Below, piece after piece: positions 42,445 to 52,237 of a DNA stretch of 64,000 bases. The DNA comes from Rhodanobacteraceae bacterium. GTDB lineage: Bacteria; Pseudomonadota; Gammaproteobacteria; Xanthomonadales; SZUA-5. The position numbers and the translations under genes were made by a program. The notes beneath the pieces are model-generated. The model did no database searches. It was not told where the DNA came from and worked only from the letters and a program-made list of their open reading frames with translations. The stretch spans positions 18,287 to 82,286 of the forward strand of contig JADKFD010000013.1 in the NCBI GenBank assembly GCA_016717705.1, written 5' to 3'. The first letter of the stretch is position 1. Each line of letters begins with the position of its first letter.

Positions 42445-44063
42445 GCCGGTTTGACGCCCGCCTTGCCGCTCTCCACCACAAAACGCCCCTGTACCTCGAA
42501 CTCCGGTTCGCGCACATGCACATCCTTGACCACCTGCAGTGTGGCCTGCAGCCGATCGCGCCCGAAATCCAGCAGCGTGTAACCGCGCTGATCCGAGCGC
42601 AGTTGATGGATATGCGGATTGTCGGCGTGACGCTCGCTGTAGTAGCTCTGTGGGCGTGCTTCGGCGGACAGCGAAGTGCCACAGAACTCGCTGGCCACCG
42701 GTGCCGAAGCGAAGCGCTCCGGATCGCCGGGAACGTCGGCGACGACATTGCAATGCAGGTCGCCACCAGCGATCACCGGGTTGTGCAACCGGGCCGCTTG
42801 CATATCCGCCATCAGGCGCTGGCGCGCCAGCGGGTAACCATCCCAGCCATCGGTCCAGGTGCCGCGTTCGGGCCCCGGTTGTTCGTCCATCGGGGCAAAC
42901 AGGGTTTGTTGGCCGATCAGGTTCCAGTGCGTCTTGCTGTCGGCAAAGCGCGCCTGCAGCCAGTCCTCCTGCGACTTGCCCAGCAGGGTCTGCGCCGGAT
43001 CTCTTAGCTCGGTGCACTGCGTCCACACTTGCGAGCTGTGCCGATTCGGGCGCGGGCAGGGTTGCGGCGTGCGGTACTGGCGGTCGTCGAGCAGGTAGAT
43101 GCGCAGCAGATCGCCGACGTCGAAGTGCGTGTACGTGCGCATTTCGCGCGCACGCGGAAACATCCGTCGCGGCATCGGCATGTGTTCGAAATAGGCCTGA
43201 TAGGCCGCCGCGCGTCGCAACAGGAAAGCCGGATCCAGATTCTCCGACTGTTCGTCGGCGTAGTCGTTGTCGACCTCATGATCATCCCAGGCGAAAGCCC
43301 ACGGGCCGAAGCGGTGCATCGCCTGCAGATCCGGATCCAGCTTGTACTGTGCGTGACGTGTGCGATAGCCGGCCAGCGTGTTGGCCTCGGCGCCGATGTG
43401 CCGACGCACCAGATCGGTGCCCCACTGGCTCTCGTAGATGTAGTCGCCGAGAAACAGCACCAGATCCGGCGCGTCGCGCTGCATCTGCCGGTAGGCGCTG
43501 AAATAGCCGTGCTCGTAGTTCTGGCAACTGGCGAAGGCGATGCGGTAGTTGGCCAGTGCGCTGCCCGCTGTCGGCAAAGTGTGCGTGCGGCCGACGGCGC
43601 TGACCGCATCGCCGCACTGGAAGCGGTAGAAATAGGTGCGCGCCGGCTCCAGGCCGTCGATGTCCAGGTGCACGCTGTGCCCCACTTCCGGCGCGGTCTC
43701 GAAGTCGATCGATTGGCGGATCTTGCGGAAACCCTCGTCGTCGGCGATCTCGCAGCGCACTGCGATACGATCGTCGCCGGGAATGCCGCCATCGGCCAGC
43801 AAGGGCGCTGGCGCCAGCCGCGTCCACAACGAGAATCCCGTCGGATGCGGATAGCCGCTGGCGACGCCGAGGGTGAACGGCTGGGCGACAAAGCGCACGC
43901 GCGGCGCAGCCTGGGCGAAACCGGTGCGCGTGGCGCCAGCGCCGATGCCGAGGGCGGCGGCAGTCCAGATCGATTGCGCCAGGAAACGCCGACGACCGAG
44001 TGGATCGGTTGGCAGTTGCTGATGACGCGACAGGTGACGCATCCAGTCGGCGAGCGTGTTCAT
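42441..44063 (-). CDS. phoD: Alkaline phosphatase D (PhoD-like), Tat-exported
   Basis: A 540-aa protein. The N-terminus has a twin-arginine-like signal (GRRRFLAQSIWTAAALGIGA). A PhoD N-terminal domain (FTLGVASGYPHPTGFSLWTR) is followed by the metallophosphatase core: LFLGDYIYES (about residue 215), FAWDDHEVDNDYAD (about 265), QTLFAPM, and VIAGGDLHCNV. PhoD hydrolyses phosphomonoesters and phosphodiesters in the periplasm, using Ca and Fe. Length is usual. The stop codon is provided by a REP palindrome, and a REP-family-4 element precedes the gene. Confidence 0.93.
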   Translation of the reverse strand: MNTLADWMRHLSRHQQLPTDPLGRRRFLAQSIWTAAALGIGAGATRTGFAQAAPRVRFVAQPFTLGVASGYPHPTGFSLWTRLAPAPLLADGGIPGDDRIAVRCEIADDEGFRKIRQSIDFETAPEVGHSVHLDIDGLEPARTYFYRFQCGDAVSAVGRTHTLPTAGSALANYRIAFASCQNYEHGYFSAYRQMQRDAPDLVLFLGDYIYESQWGTDLVRRHIGAEANTLAGYRTRHAQYKLDPDLQAMHRFGPWAFAWDDHEVDNDYADEQSENLDPAFLLRRAAAYQAYFEHMPMPRRMFPRAREMRTYTHFDVGDLLRIYLLDDRQYRTPQPCPRPNRHSSQVWTQCTELRDPAQTLLGKSQEDWLQARFADSKTHWNLIGQQTLFAPMDEQPGPERGTWTDGWDGYPLARQRLMADMQAARLHNPVIAGGDLHCNVVADVPGDPERFASAPVASEFCGTSLSAEARPQSYYSERHADNPHIHQLRSDQRGYTLLDFGRDRLQATLQVVKDVHVREPEFEVQGRFVVESGKAGVKPA

Positions 44064-44107
44064 CGGTATGACCCAGGCGCGGTATGACGCGAGTCTGCCA
44101 CGGCAAT

Positions 44108-44195
44108 CTGGAGTGCGCCGGCTTGCCGGCGCTCTGGATGCTCTTCGTCACACCGGGCAGGTCATCCAAAGCGGTGGCAAGCCACCGCACTCCAG
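44108..44195. repeat. REP-family-4 composite palindrome (copy 2)
   Basis: CTGGAGTGCGCCGGCTTGCC at the left and GCGGTGGCAAGCCACCGCACT at the right, ending TCCAG. Same layout as 28084-28170. Confidence 0.85.
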
Positions 44196-44226
44196 AACTG
44201 CGCTCGGCAATTTAGCAAAATAAAAC

Positions 44227-44238
44227 GCACGGTCGTGC
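44227..44238. promoter_or_regulatory. Palindromic operator upstream of the TetR gene
   Basis: GCACGGTCGTGC is an arm-perfect palindrome (GCACG/CGTGC) just before a -10-like TATTAT (44239-44244). A 13-of-14 match on the other strand (AGCACGACCGTTCG at 44962-44975) lies within the first codons of the downstream hydrolase gene. Confidence 0.6.
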
Positions 44239-44242
44239 TATT

Positions 44243-44884
44243 ATGCACGCCATGAACGCTGCTACCGCCCTATCCAAAGGTGCCGCAACCCGCGAATTGA
44301 TCCTGGCGCGGGCGCTGGAGATCGCCGATGCGAAAGGCATCGACGCGCTGACCATCGGCACGCTGGCGGATGCCGCCGGCATGTCCAAGAGCGGCGTGTT
44401 CGCGCACTTCGGCTCGCGCGAGGAACTGCAACTGGCGGTGCTGGATGCCGCTGCACGCGGTTTCACCGATGAAGTGTTCGTGCCGGCGGTGCGCGAACGG
44501 CGTGGCTTGCCGCGGCTGCGCGCGATTCTGCAAGGCTGGAAGCGACGCACCCTGCGCTATGGCGAGAGTCGCGCCTGTCCGATTGGCGCTGCGGCCATCG
44601 AATTCGATGATCGCCCCGGGCCGATCCGCGATCGCGTGCTCGGCCATCTCATCCATCTGCGCAAGGAAATCGCGCGGGCGGTGGCGATGGCGGTCGAACA
44701 GGGCCATGTGCGCGCCGATATCGATCCCGACCAGATCGCCTTTGAAGTTCATGGCCTGGTGCTGGCGTTCCAGTTCGAGCTCAAGTTGTTCGGGATCGAG
44801 CGCGCGGTTCTGCGTGTCGAGGCTGCGATCAGTCGCATGCTCGATGCCCTCGCGCTTGCGCGTCCCGAGCCCGTTTCCGATTGA
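44243..44884 (+). CDS. TetR/AcrR family transcriptional repressor
   Basis: A 213-aa regulator. The HTH lies at about residues 15-60 (TRELILARALEIADAKGIDALTIGTLADAAGMSKSGVFAHFGSREEL, with the recognition helix at SKSGVFAHF). The C-terminal ligand domain is helical. A second ATG at 44252 is preceded by TATTAT 8 bases upstream, so the transcript could be leaderless with the shorter start. It probably represses itself and the hydrolase gene 53 bases downstream. The ligand is unknown. Confidence 0.88.
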   Translation: MHAMNAATALSKGAATRELILARALEIADAKGIDALTIGTLADAAGMSKSGVFAHFGSREELQLAVLDAAARGFTDEVFVPAVRERRGLPRLRAILQGWKRRTLRYGESRACPIGAAAIEFDDRPGPIRDRVLGHLIHLRKEIARAVAMAVEQGHVRADIDPDQIAFEVHGLVLAFQFELKLFGIERAVLRVEAAISRMLDALALARPEPVSD

Positions 44885-44937
44885 TTGTCGCGCACGAGCG
44901 CGTCCATGCGTCGTCATCGACGCCCAGGAGTAGTCCG

Positions 44938-45864
44938 ATGAGTGTTCAATCGCAACAAAAAAGCACGACCGTTCGATCACCTTCGGTGCCGTGGACGCTG
45001 CGTGCTGCGATGTCAGTGGGCAGTGTGCTGGCGCCGGAATCGACCGCCGAGCGCGCACTGTCCTTGTTCTGCACGCCGATGAGCAGCTCGCGCTCGCGCG
45101 CAGCGCGTGCCGACCTGTCCGGCGCGCATCTGCAGCGCATCCAGGTGGGTCGCGAGGCGATCGCCACCTATGCCTGGGGCGAGGTGGGCGAGGCACCGAC
45201 CGTGTTGCTCAGTCACGGCTGGTCGAGTTTCGGCCTGCGTTTCCTGCCCTGGGTGGTGATGCTGCGTGATGCCGGCTACGCGGTGTTGTCTTTCGATCAG
45301 CCCGGCCATGGCCGCAACAGTCCGGCGCAGATCACGCTGCCCGGCTTTGCCGACACCGTCGTTGCCGTCGGCAAGCACTTCGGGCATTTCGCCGCCGCCA
45401 TCGGCCATTCCCTGGGTGGCGCCGCGATCGCCCTGGCCATGCGCGAAGGCCTGAGCGCCGATCGAGCGATCCTGATCGCGCCGGCCGCTGACGGCGGAGC
45501 TGCCAGCCGCCGTTTCGCCCACGCGATAGCGCTGCCGGAGCATCGGCGCGCGGCGATGCAGCGTCTGCTGGAACAGCGCACCGGCCGCGCCATGGATGCC
45601 ATGGCGATCCACCGCGTGGCGCCGCACCTGGCACAGCCGGCGCTGGTGATCCACGATCTGGTCGATACCGACGTGCCGTGGGAAGAGGGTGAACGCTATG
45701 CCCGCTTCTGGCCCGACGCGCGGCTGCTCAGCGTGCAGGGGCTGGGCCACCACAAGATCGTCAACGATCCGGATGTACTGGCGGCGGGTCGCGCTTTCCT
45801 CGATGGAGAGACGGTTGGCACGCGCGTGGTGTCGACGCAGGAACTGGCTTACGGCTATGCCTGA
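44938..45864 (+). CDS. Alpha/beta hydrolase, TetR-linked
   Basis: A 308-aa cytosolic hydrolase. The start at 44938 follows AGGAGTAGTCCG. Catalytic features: oxyanion TVLLSHGWSSFGLRF, nucleophile AIGHSLGGAAIALA (about residues 158-171), the acid in VIHDLVDTDVPWEE (about 238-251), and the His in GLGHHKIVNDP. Pairing with a TetR regulator suggests induction by a small lipophilic compound. A possible operator half-site sits inside the first 15 codons. Substrate unknown. Confidence 0.88.
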   Translation: MSVQSQQKSTTVRSPSVPWTLRAAMSVGSVLAPESTAERALSLFCTPMSSSRSRAARADLSGAHLQRIQVGREAIATYAWGEVGEAPTVLLSHGWSSFGLRFLPWVVMLRDAGYAVLSFDQPGHGRNSPAQITLPGFADTVVAVGKHFGHFAAAIGHSLGGAAIALAMREGLSADRAILIAPAADGGAASRRFAHAIALPEHRRAAMQRLLEQRTGRAMDAMAIHRVAPHLAQPALVIHDLVDTDVPWEEGERYARFWPDARLLSVQGLGHHKIVNDPDVLAAGRAFLDGETVGTRVVSTQELAYGYA

Positions 45865-45916
45865 GTGGCATCTGGCATGCAGTCCCACGTCGTTGCCGGA
45901 AGCCATGGTCGCCGCT

Positions 45917-46053
45917 GGCGGTGCGCATATTCGCGCATCGAACATCCGGAAGTAGGTCACGTTGGCCGCGTAGCGGCCTACGTGACACCGCCGAGAGTCA
46001 CGTAGTCTGCTGCGCAGGCAACGTGACCTACTTTCAATGATTTATGGCCTGTT
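45917..46053. repeat. REP-family-1 unit with flanking modules
   Basis: GCGGTGCGCATATTCGCGCA, then GTAGGTCACGTTGGCC...CTACGTGAC, then GTCACGTAGTCTGCTGCGCA through ACCTACTTTCA (45997-46036) and TTATGGCCTGTTCGGTGA. This is the same module order as near 4.4 kb. Confidence 0.85.
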
Positions 46054-46097
46054 CGGTGACTGCGACGCGTGCGCCGCTCTCCTTGGTGTCCAACCCC

Positions 46098-48474
46098 TCA
46101 CTCGAAGCCGTTCGCAAAAATGTTCTGCGTGCGCACCGAAATCGCCACTGGGCTGGCCGTGCAGTTATTCCCAGGCGGATCGTTGGGCACGACATCCAGG
46201 CAGGCACCGAAATACCAGGTTCCAACGCTGCCGGTGTCCTGCGTCAGATAGCCGCGGCCGGTATTGCCGCCGGCGATCAGCGCGGGGATGGCACTGGTCC
46301 CCAGTTGCGTGTCGCCGCTGTTGATCACATTGTCGGCCGACCGATAGAAACGCAGCGTGCTCGCCGCCGACGTCCCATTGCCCCCATTGTTGACGTTGGC
46401 ACTCAACTGCATGGTGGCGCCGGTCACGATGTAGGTGATCGGAACCACACCGTTGGAGACTGAGAAGGAGCTGACATTCAGGTCCGGGGCAGCGGCCAGG
46501 GTGAAATAGGCATCGCTGCGATCCAGGATCTGCCAGCTGCTGGTCGTCGGGTTCCAGGCGCCCACCTCCATCTGCCCCAGAGAGGTCGCATCCCAGGGCA
46601 TGGTCAACGTCCAGGACGTCGTCGTGATGGCCAGCGGCCCGGCCAGTTGCCCGCCATAGACGCCATTGTCGTAGTAGCGGATGTAGATCTGGTTGCCCGC
46701 GGTCAGCGCCGAATTGCTCCACTGCACGGTGGCGGTATTGCCGGCATACCAGGTGGTGGCGTCCAGGGGCATGGTGACGTCGATGCGCGGGCAGGCACCG
46801 GTGCCGGTGAAATCGACCTCGGCGATCTGCGTGCCCCAGCGATTGCTGGTGCCGGCGTACTCGGCGGCGCCCCACAGGGTGCCGCAGGTCCAGTCGTAGG
46901 CGGCACCGCTGTAGTCGCCCCAGCGATTGCGGCCGGAGTCGTCACGGCGGATGTAGGACGCGTCGCCGCTGCGGTAGTTGATGAAGCTGGCCGCACCATC
47001 AGGATCGTACAGATAGTAGATTGCGGAGGCATAACGATCAGGCGCCGTCCAGGTGCCGAACAGTCCAACGTTGGGGCCGGTGGCGTCAACCGGGCCTTGC
47101 GCCACGGTGACTGCCGGGAAGGTGTAGTACTGGTTCGCCGTCCACACCAGCAGATCCCAGTTCATCGTATTGCTGTCGACGTTCAGGCGCGCGGTGTACA
47201 TGCCGCCCCAGGTCGGCGTGGCCGTGTTCTCGCCGGAACCCAGGCTGGCCCAGACATGGCGCTGCGAATAGGCGGCTTCGATCATCTGCGAGCTGAAGCC
47301 ATCGATGCGCGCCGTGGTATCGGGTTGGCGCACGTTCTCGTAGACCGGGTAGTAGGCGCCGGTGGGAATCGAGGTGCGCACCAGTGCCGGCGCGTTGGTG
47401 CGGTCGCCGGTGAGTTTCCACAGCGCGATCTGATTGTAGGAGCCGGCCGAACTGTTGACGAAAAAGGTCTCGGCACCGCCAGACACCGATTGTGGTCGCG
47501 CAACCTGCATATCGAAAATCAGCGGATCGCCGGCCAGCGGCCAGCGCAGGTCCCAGAAACGCCAACCATTGCTGGCGCCGCCGCTGAACATGGCGGGATT
47601 GATGGTCCACAGCTGCACGTAGCGGAAACCGTCGCCGAAATAGAAGATGTCGCCGGTCACGTACAGGCCCCAGGAGTCCGACGAGATCGAGGAATAGTCG
47701 ACCCAGGTGGTGGTTTCCGGCCAGTCGAAGCGCCACATCCACCAGCCGCGGGTCGCGTCGGAGGTCTGCGAGATGGCGATGAAGAAGTGCGAGGTCTCGG
47801 TGACGTCGGCGCGGCCCAGCGTGAACATCACGAACTTCTGGTGCGACGCGTCGTAGAAGACCTTTGGATCGAACATGAAGCCGCCGTTGGCCGCCCAGTT
47901 GGCCGGTCGCAGGCTCGCAAATTGCGCGTCCATCGTCGTGTAGGCGCGAATCTGACGCCCGGTCTTGGAGTAGATCGCATAGCCGACATTGGTGGCGGTC
48001 AGCACATGCTCCGGACCCACCGCGACCACGGTGTCGGGCGGGAACCAGCCGGTGTCGGTGATGCCGGTGAAATTGCGCAGCAGCGCGCCTTGAGCATCAG
48101 GATTTGCGGACTCCCCAAGGCGATGGCATGGCGCTCGGCGCGAAGCGCGGTGGCTCACTGGTGAAGGGCACGGCCATGCTCACCGGCCCCAGCGACTGTG
48201 GCGGCTGGCCTTGAAGATGGGAGCGCGGCTGCGAACGCATGCGCGCCAGTTCCTCATCCGTGGCTACGGTAATCTCGCGCAAGTCGACAGACGCGCTGGC
48301 CGCCGCCGCGGGCGCCGGCGCAGAACCGCCGACGTGCTCCAGCCAGGGTTGTTGCGGGGCAGCCGGCACGATTGGCAATGCGTCGACCGGGACCGCTGGC
48401 GGATACTCGGCGCCCCTGGTGGCGACAGGCACGCACAGCAATGCCAGCAGGATAAAGGCATGCAAGGTTCTCAT
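46098..48474 (-). CDS. Secreted protein with Kre9/KNH-like and CARDB domains (frameshifted near 48114)
   Basis: About 792 residues if repaired. The N-terminal frame (48474 to about 48115) has a signal peptide (FILLALLCVPVATRGA) and a Pro/Ala-rich segment; the rest is read in a second frame from GESANPDAQGALLRN. One extra G in GGGG (CCCC at 48113-48116) explains the shift. The body has propeller-like strands. A Kre9/KNH-like domain follows (TWYAGNTATVQWSNSALTAG, TSWTLTMPWDATSLG), then a CARDB domain (DLNVSSFSVSNGVVPITYIV). The end is RTQNIFANGFE, a short C-terminal motif. It is probably a surface or secreted adhesin- or enzyme-like protein. Confidence 0.72.
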
Positions 48475-48485
48475 GACGATGGCCT

Positions 48486-49322
48486 TCAGTGAGAGGGTTC
48501 TTCAGCAATTGCCGCTCGCGTGATTCGGGCCGGTCGTTCCGGCTCGAAAGACTTGGGATGCAGTCGCGGTGCGAGCGACAGGGATTCGACCAGTTCGAGG
48601 CCGGATTCGACCCGCCCGATCACCACCCAGCAGCCGTCGCGCTTGGGCTGGTCGCGCAGCAGGATGGCCAGTGCCAGGGTGGTGCTGCCGGGCTTGTCCG
48701 GGACCAGAGCCACGCTGCCGCGACGCGCGGGCTGTGTCGCGAAACCGGGTTGGTAGCGATAACCGAGTGCTTCGTTGATCTGCAGTCGCGTCACGCCGAC
48801 CAGGAAGCCGGGATCAAAATCGCGGCGCCAGCTGGCGATCCATTCGCGCAACTGCGGCGACGCCTGAGCGCCCGCGCGCAGGAACGCCGGTTCCAGCTCG
48901 AACTGGATCGCGTTCATGGCTGCTCCGGCGTCCTCGATGCGGATGGCGCTCAGCTCCAGCGCTTCGGCGCTGAGTTCACTCGCCAAAGGCAGCACACCGC
49001 CGGGCAATCCAGTGCGGATCTCGGTGTGCGGACGCACCCACTGGATGGGCACGCCGGTCCACTCCTGCCGCTCGAACGACTGTCGCAGCGCGGCGATCGC
49101 CACGGGTGCCGCGGCAGGGTCGAGCATCAGGGTCAACTGGCCCTGATCGGTGTCCAGCACCGCACGAATCTCGCCGCCCGCCGTGGCTTGCGACGCCGCC
49201 CCCGGGAAAGTGGCAGGCCCTTGCGCGGCGCATGCACTGAGAGCGATCAGTGCGAATACCGACACCATCCGACCCAATCCGCGCAGGACCGGGAGCATGG
49301 CGTTGGAATTCTGGCCGCACAT
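48486..49322 (-). CDS. Cyclophilin-like peptidyl-prolyl isomerase lipoprotein
   Basis: About 278 residues started at ATG 49322, which follows GGAAGG. The lipobox is VFALIALSAC. The remainder has a cyclophilin fold pattern: EIRAVLDTDQGQLTLMLDPAAAPVAI, RQSFERQEW, and late QPKRDGCWVVIGRVESGLELVE, which corresponds to the conserved FGxVxxG strand. The key active-site Arg/Phe residues are not clearly conserved, so it may be a degenerate isomerase. It is encoded 12 bases upstream of the secreted-protein gene on the same strand. Confidence 0.65.
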   Translation of the reverse strand: MCGQNSNAMLPVLRGLGRMVSVFALIALSACAAQGPATFPGAASQATAGGEIRAVLDTDQGQLTLMLDPAAAPVAIAALRQSFERQEWTGVPIQWVRPHTEIRTGLPGGVLPLASELSAEALELSAIRIEDAGAAMNAIQFELEPAFLRAGAQASPQLREWIASWRRDFDPGFLVGVTRLQINEALGYRYQPGFATQPARRGSVALVPDKPGSTTLALAILLRDQPKRDGCWVVIGRVESGLELVESLSLAPRLHPKSFEPERPARITRAAIAEEPSH

Positions 49323-49438
49323 CTCGCACCTTCCATTTCCGTAGACCACCTTGCGCCGCGAATGCCCGACCGTGTTTGATGTCGATCAAGATCGAGCGGG
49401 CGAATCCGTGCGTTGTGAGATTTCCTGTCACCCCTGGT

Positions 49439-49463
49439 GGTGCGCTTGTTCGCGCATCGACTG
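49439..49463. repeat. REP-family-1 mini-hairpin fragment
   Basis: GTGCGCTTGTTCGCGCATCG is a copy of the mini-hairpin (GCGCTTATTCGCGCATCGA) found near 4.5 and 4.65 kb. It is an isolated fragment in the 379-base gap 49323-49701. A similar fragment (GTGCGCTTGTTCGCGCAACG) is at about 37628. Confidence 0.6.
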
Positions 49464-49540
49464 AATGGCCGGGGTTGAGGACGGCAGGGGCAGGCGAAGG
49501 ATCAAAAGCTTGGGTTTAATCCAGGCTGCTTGGTTCGCTG

Positions 49541-49579
49541 TCTTTGCGTCCTTTGCGACTTTGCGTCCTTTGCGTCCCA
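49541..49579. repeat. Single-arm word array (TTTGCGTCC words)
   Basis: TTTGCGTCC, TTTGCGACT, TTTGCGTCC and TTTGCGTCC repeat. The same word forms both arms of the array near 55.3 kb. The rest of the gap to 49701 holds no gene I can support. Confidence 0.65.
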
Positions 49580-49701
49580 GGGCCCGCTGAAGCGCGGCTG
49601 TAAATCGATGAATCAATAAGGTAAGGCATGTCTTGTGAGATAGAGGCAGCATTCACCGCTGTAGGTATGCTTGCGACCTCGCGACCAGCAGGAGAAACCG
49701 G

Positions 49702-50855
49702 ATGGCTGCCACCCGCTACGATGTCGCGGTGATCGGTGCCGGCGTGTTTGGTGCCTGGATCGCCTGGCACCTGGCGCATTCGGGGCAGCGCGTGCTGCTG
49801 GTCGACCAGTACGGCCCGGCGCACACGCGCGCCAGTTCGGGCGGCGAGACACGCGTGATCCGCATGGCCTATGGCAGCGACGCCATCTACACGCGCTTGG
49901 CGCAAAGCTCGCTGCGGCAGTGGCAGGCGCTGTTTGCGGCGGTCGGTCGGCCCGAGTTGTTCCAGCGCACCGGCGTGCTGTGGATGGCCCGACGCGGGCA
50001 TGCGGCCGCGGAGCAGTCGCTCAGCGTATTGACGGATGCCGCCGTCGATCATCAGGTGCTGGATGCTGCCGAACTGCGCAAACGCTATCCGCAGATCGCT
50101 GTGCCCGACGACGGCTGGGCGATCTTCGAGCCGACCAGCGGTGGCTTGCTGGCGCGCCGCGCGGTGCAGGCGGTGGTCGCAGATGCCATTCGCAAAGGCG
50201 TGATGCTGGTGCAGGAGCAGATCCTGCCGGTGAGCGGAATTGGCCGACTGGCTGCTCTGCGCAGCACCAGCGGGCGCACCCTGCACGCCGATCGCCACGT
50301 GCTCGCCTGCGGGCCATGGCTGGGCAAGCTGTTGCCGGATCTGCTCGGGCCGCGCATCTTCCCGACGCGCCAGGAGGTCTGTTACTTCGGCATCCCGGCC
50401 GGCGACACGCGCTTTGGCGCAGCGCAGATGCCGACCTGGATGGACTTCGATCGCGAATGGTACGGTTTGCCGGATATCGAGGGCCGCGGTTTCAAGCTGG
50501 CCTGCGATGTCCACGGCCCGCTCATCGATCCCGACATCGCCGAGCGCACAGCATCAGTCGCCGGCATCGCGGCGGCGCGCGAGTTTGTCGCCCGGCGCTT
50601 CCCGGCGCTGGCCGGCGCACCGCTGATCGCGGCCGAGGTGTGCCAGTACGAGAACACCAGCAACGGCGATTTCCTGATCGACCAGCACCCGGATTACGAC
50701 AACCTGTGGATCGCCGGCGGCGGTTCCGGCCATGGTTTCAAGCACGGGCCGGCGGTGGGGGAGTATCTCAGCGGCCTTTGGCTGGCAACGGCGCGCCGGA
50801 GCCGCGCTTCAGTCTGGCAAGCAAGCAGACCGTGCAGAGGCGGCAGGTCCATTGA
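49702..50855 (+). CDS. N-methyltryptophan/sarcosine oxidase-type FAD enzyme (frameshifted near 50783)
   Basis: About 384 residues. The FAD-binding N-terminus is YDVAVIGAGVFGAWIAWHLA with TRASSGGETRVIRMAYG after it. The body continues to the FAD-linkage-like block AEVCQYENTSNGDFLIDQHP and the final dinucleotide contact NLWIAGGGSGHGFKHGPAVGE. The correct C-terminus GNGAPEPRFSLASKQTV is in the next frame, ending at 50855. One G is missing in CTGGCAAC near 50783. The longer open frame to 50940 runs through a REP hairpin and is an artefact. It resembles SolA/MSOX oxidases. The amine substrate is uncertain. Confidence 0.82.
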
Positions 50856-50885
50856 TCGGGGGCTGGCGTCCGAAGGCGGCAAGAG

Positions 50886-50960
50886 CATCGCGCGCGAGCG
50901 CGCTCCTACAGTTCCTGCGCGGACTTACGGAGATTTGTAGGAGCGCGCTCGCGCGCGATG
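50886..50960. repeat. REP-family-2 hairpin (copy 2)
   Basis: Left arm 50886-50910 and right arm 50936-50960 (TGTAGGAGCGCGCTCGCGC...) are near-perfect complements. It is the same family as 40151-40225. Confidence 0.9.
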
Positions 50961-50987
50961 GCTTGCGCTTTTACATCGCCAGCGGCG

Positions 50988-52237
50988 CTACCAGCGCCCG
51001 CTGGCCCCACCGCCGCTGCTGCGTCCGCCGCCATAGCTGCTGCCGGAACTCGACGAGGAACTGCTCGGCGGCGGCAGCACCGGCAATACGCGGTTCTCGG
51101 TTCGAACCTTGTTGCAGTTCTGGCAGGTTTCAGTGACTTCGGCGAGGCCGGTCGAATAGCGGGTGGCCGCCGTAAGTGTCCTGGAAACGCTGGACAACGC
51201 CCGTGAATGGCAGGCGCTGCAATCGCTGTATCGGGTGAACCAGGCGCGTCGCGCGATCTGCTCGACCCTGCTGCAGCGCGGGCACAGGAACACGCGATGG
51301 TCGACGCTGCCCAGGCGCTCCTCGGTGAGCTGCGCGGGATTCAAGTGGGCATCGTCGGCGGCTTCCGCCAGTTGCTGCATGGTGCTGCCGCAGCTGCCGC
51401 ACTTGCGCGTGAACCAGCGCGAGCCGGTGAACCACCAGAGCATGCGCAGGAACTTGTGGATCAGCCACAGCGCGCCGCCGAACAGGGTCGCCAGGATGCC
51501 GAGGCCAGCCACCAGAAAACCGGTGTCCGCGGGCTCCGCTGGCGCCGGCGTCGATGGCTTGCGCGGCAGGGGTGTGCTTGCCGCCGGTGAGGCTGCCTCG
51601 GCCTTGACGCTGGGGTCGATTCCGGGTGCGGTCGCGCTGTCAGCAGTTGCGGCCGCATCGGTCTGCGCCGCGCTGCCCGCGAGCGTGCCAGACCAGTGGG
51701 TCGGCCCGGTTCGTCGGCGGGCGCCTGCTCGACCGGCCGCGACAGATCGATGGCGTAGACACTTTGCAGCAGCTGGGTGGTACCCGCCACCAGGGCCTGA
51801 TCGTAATTGCCCTGCTTGAAGCGCGGCACCATCGCACCCTGCATCACGCGCTCGGCATGCTGGCGGTTCACGCCGTTGTCGATACCGCTACCGAGCACGA
51901 TCTCGGCGGCGCGATCGTCCTTGGCCAGCAGGATCAGGGTGCCGTCGTTGCGCTGGCGGTCGCCGATGCCCCAGCGGTTGAATACCTCGGTCGCAAAACG
52001 CCGCGCATCGACGCCCTCGGTGCTCGCGATGACCACAAAGCCGAGTTCGCCGCGACCGGCGCGATCCAGGGTGCTTGCCAATCGGTCGAGTTCCGCCCGC
52101 GTATCGGCGGCAAGCAGGCCGCGCGGGTCGGCGACATGGCTGGCCGGCAGTGGCACCGGCAACTGGTCGACGCGCTCGGCATGCAGCGCGGGGCTCAGCA
52201 GGATCAGCGCGATCAGCGCCAGCTTGCGACCCGTCAT
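50988..52237 (-). CDS. TPM-domain (YgcG-like) protein with Cys-rich C-terminus (frameshifted near 51700)
   Basis: About 416 residues if repaired. The signal peptide is KLALIALILLSPALHA. The TPM domain follows (about residues 25-165): VADPRGLLAADTRAELDRLA, RAGRGELGFVVIASTEGVDAR, NDGTLILLAKDDRAAEIVLG, and PRFKQGNYDQALVAGTTQLL. After a Pro/Ala linker the frame changes near 51700. The second part has a TM segment (FLVAGLGILATLFGGALWL) and Cys pairs C-G-S-C, C-P-R-C, C-S-A-C and C-Q-N-C, then a Ser/Gly tail ending GGGASGRW. The tail is typical of YgcG-like proteins. It probably acts in membrane or envelope maintenance. Confidence 0.75.

Noticed and set aside
50855..50940. Extension of the solA-like protein to SIARERAPTVPARTYGDL
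   Set aside because: This part translates the REP-family-2 hairpin. The expected oxidase C-terminus is in the next frame and stops at 50855.
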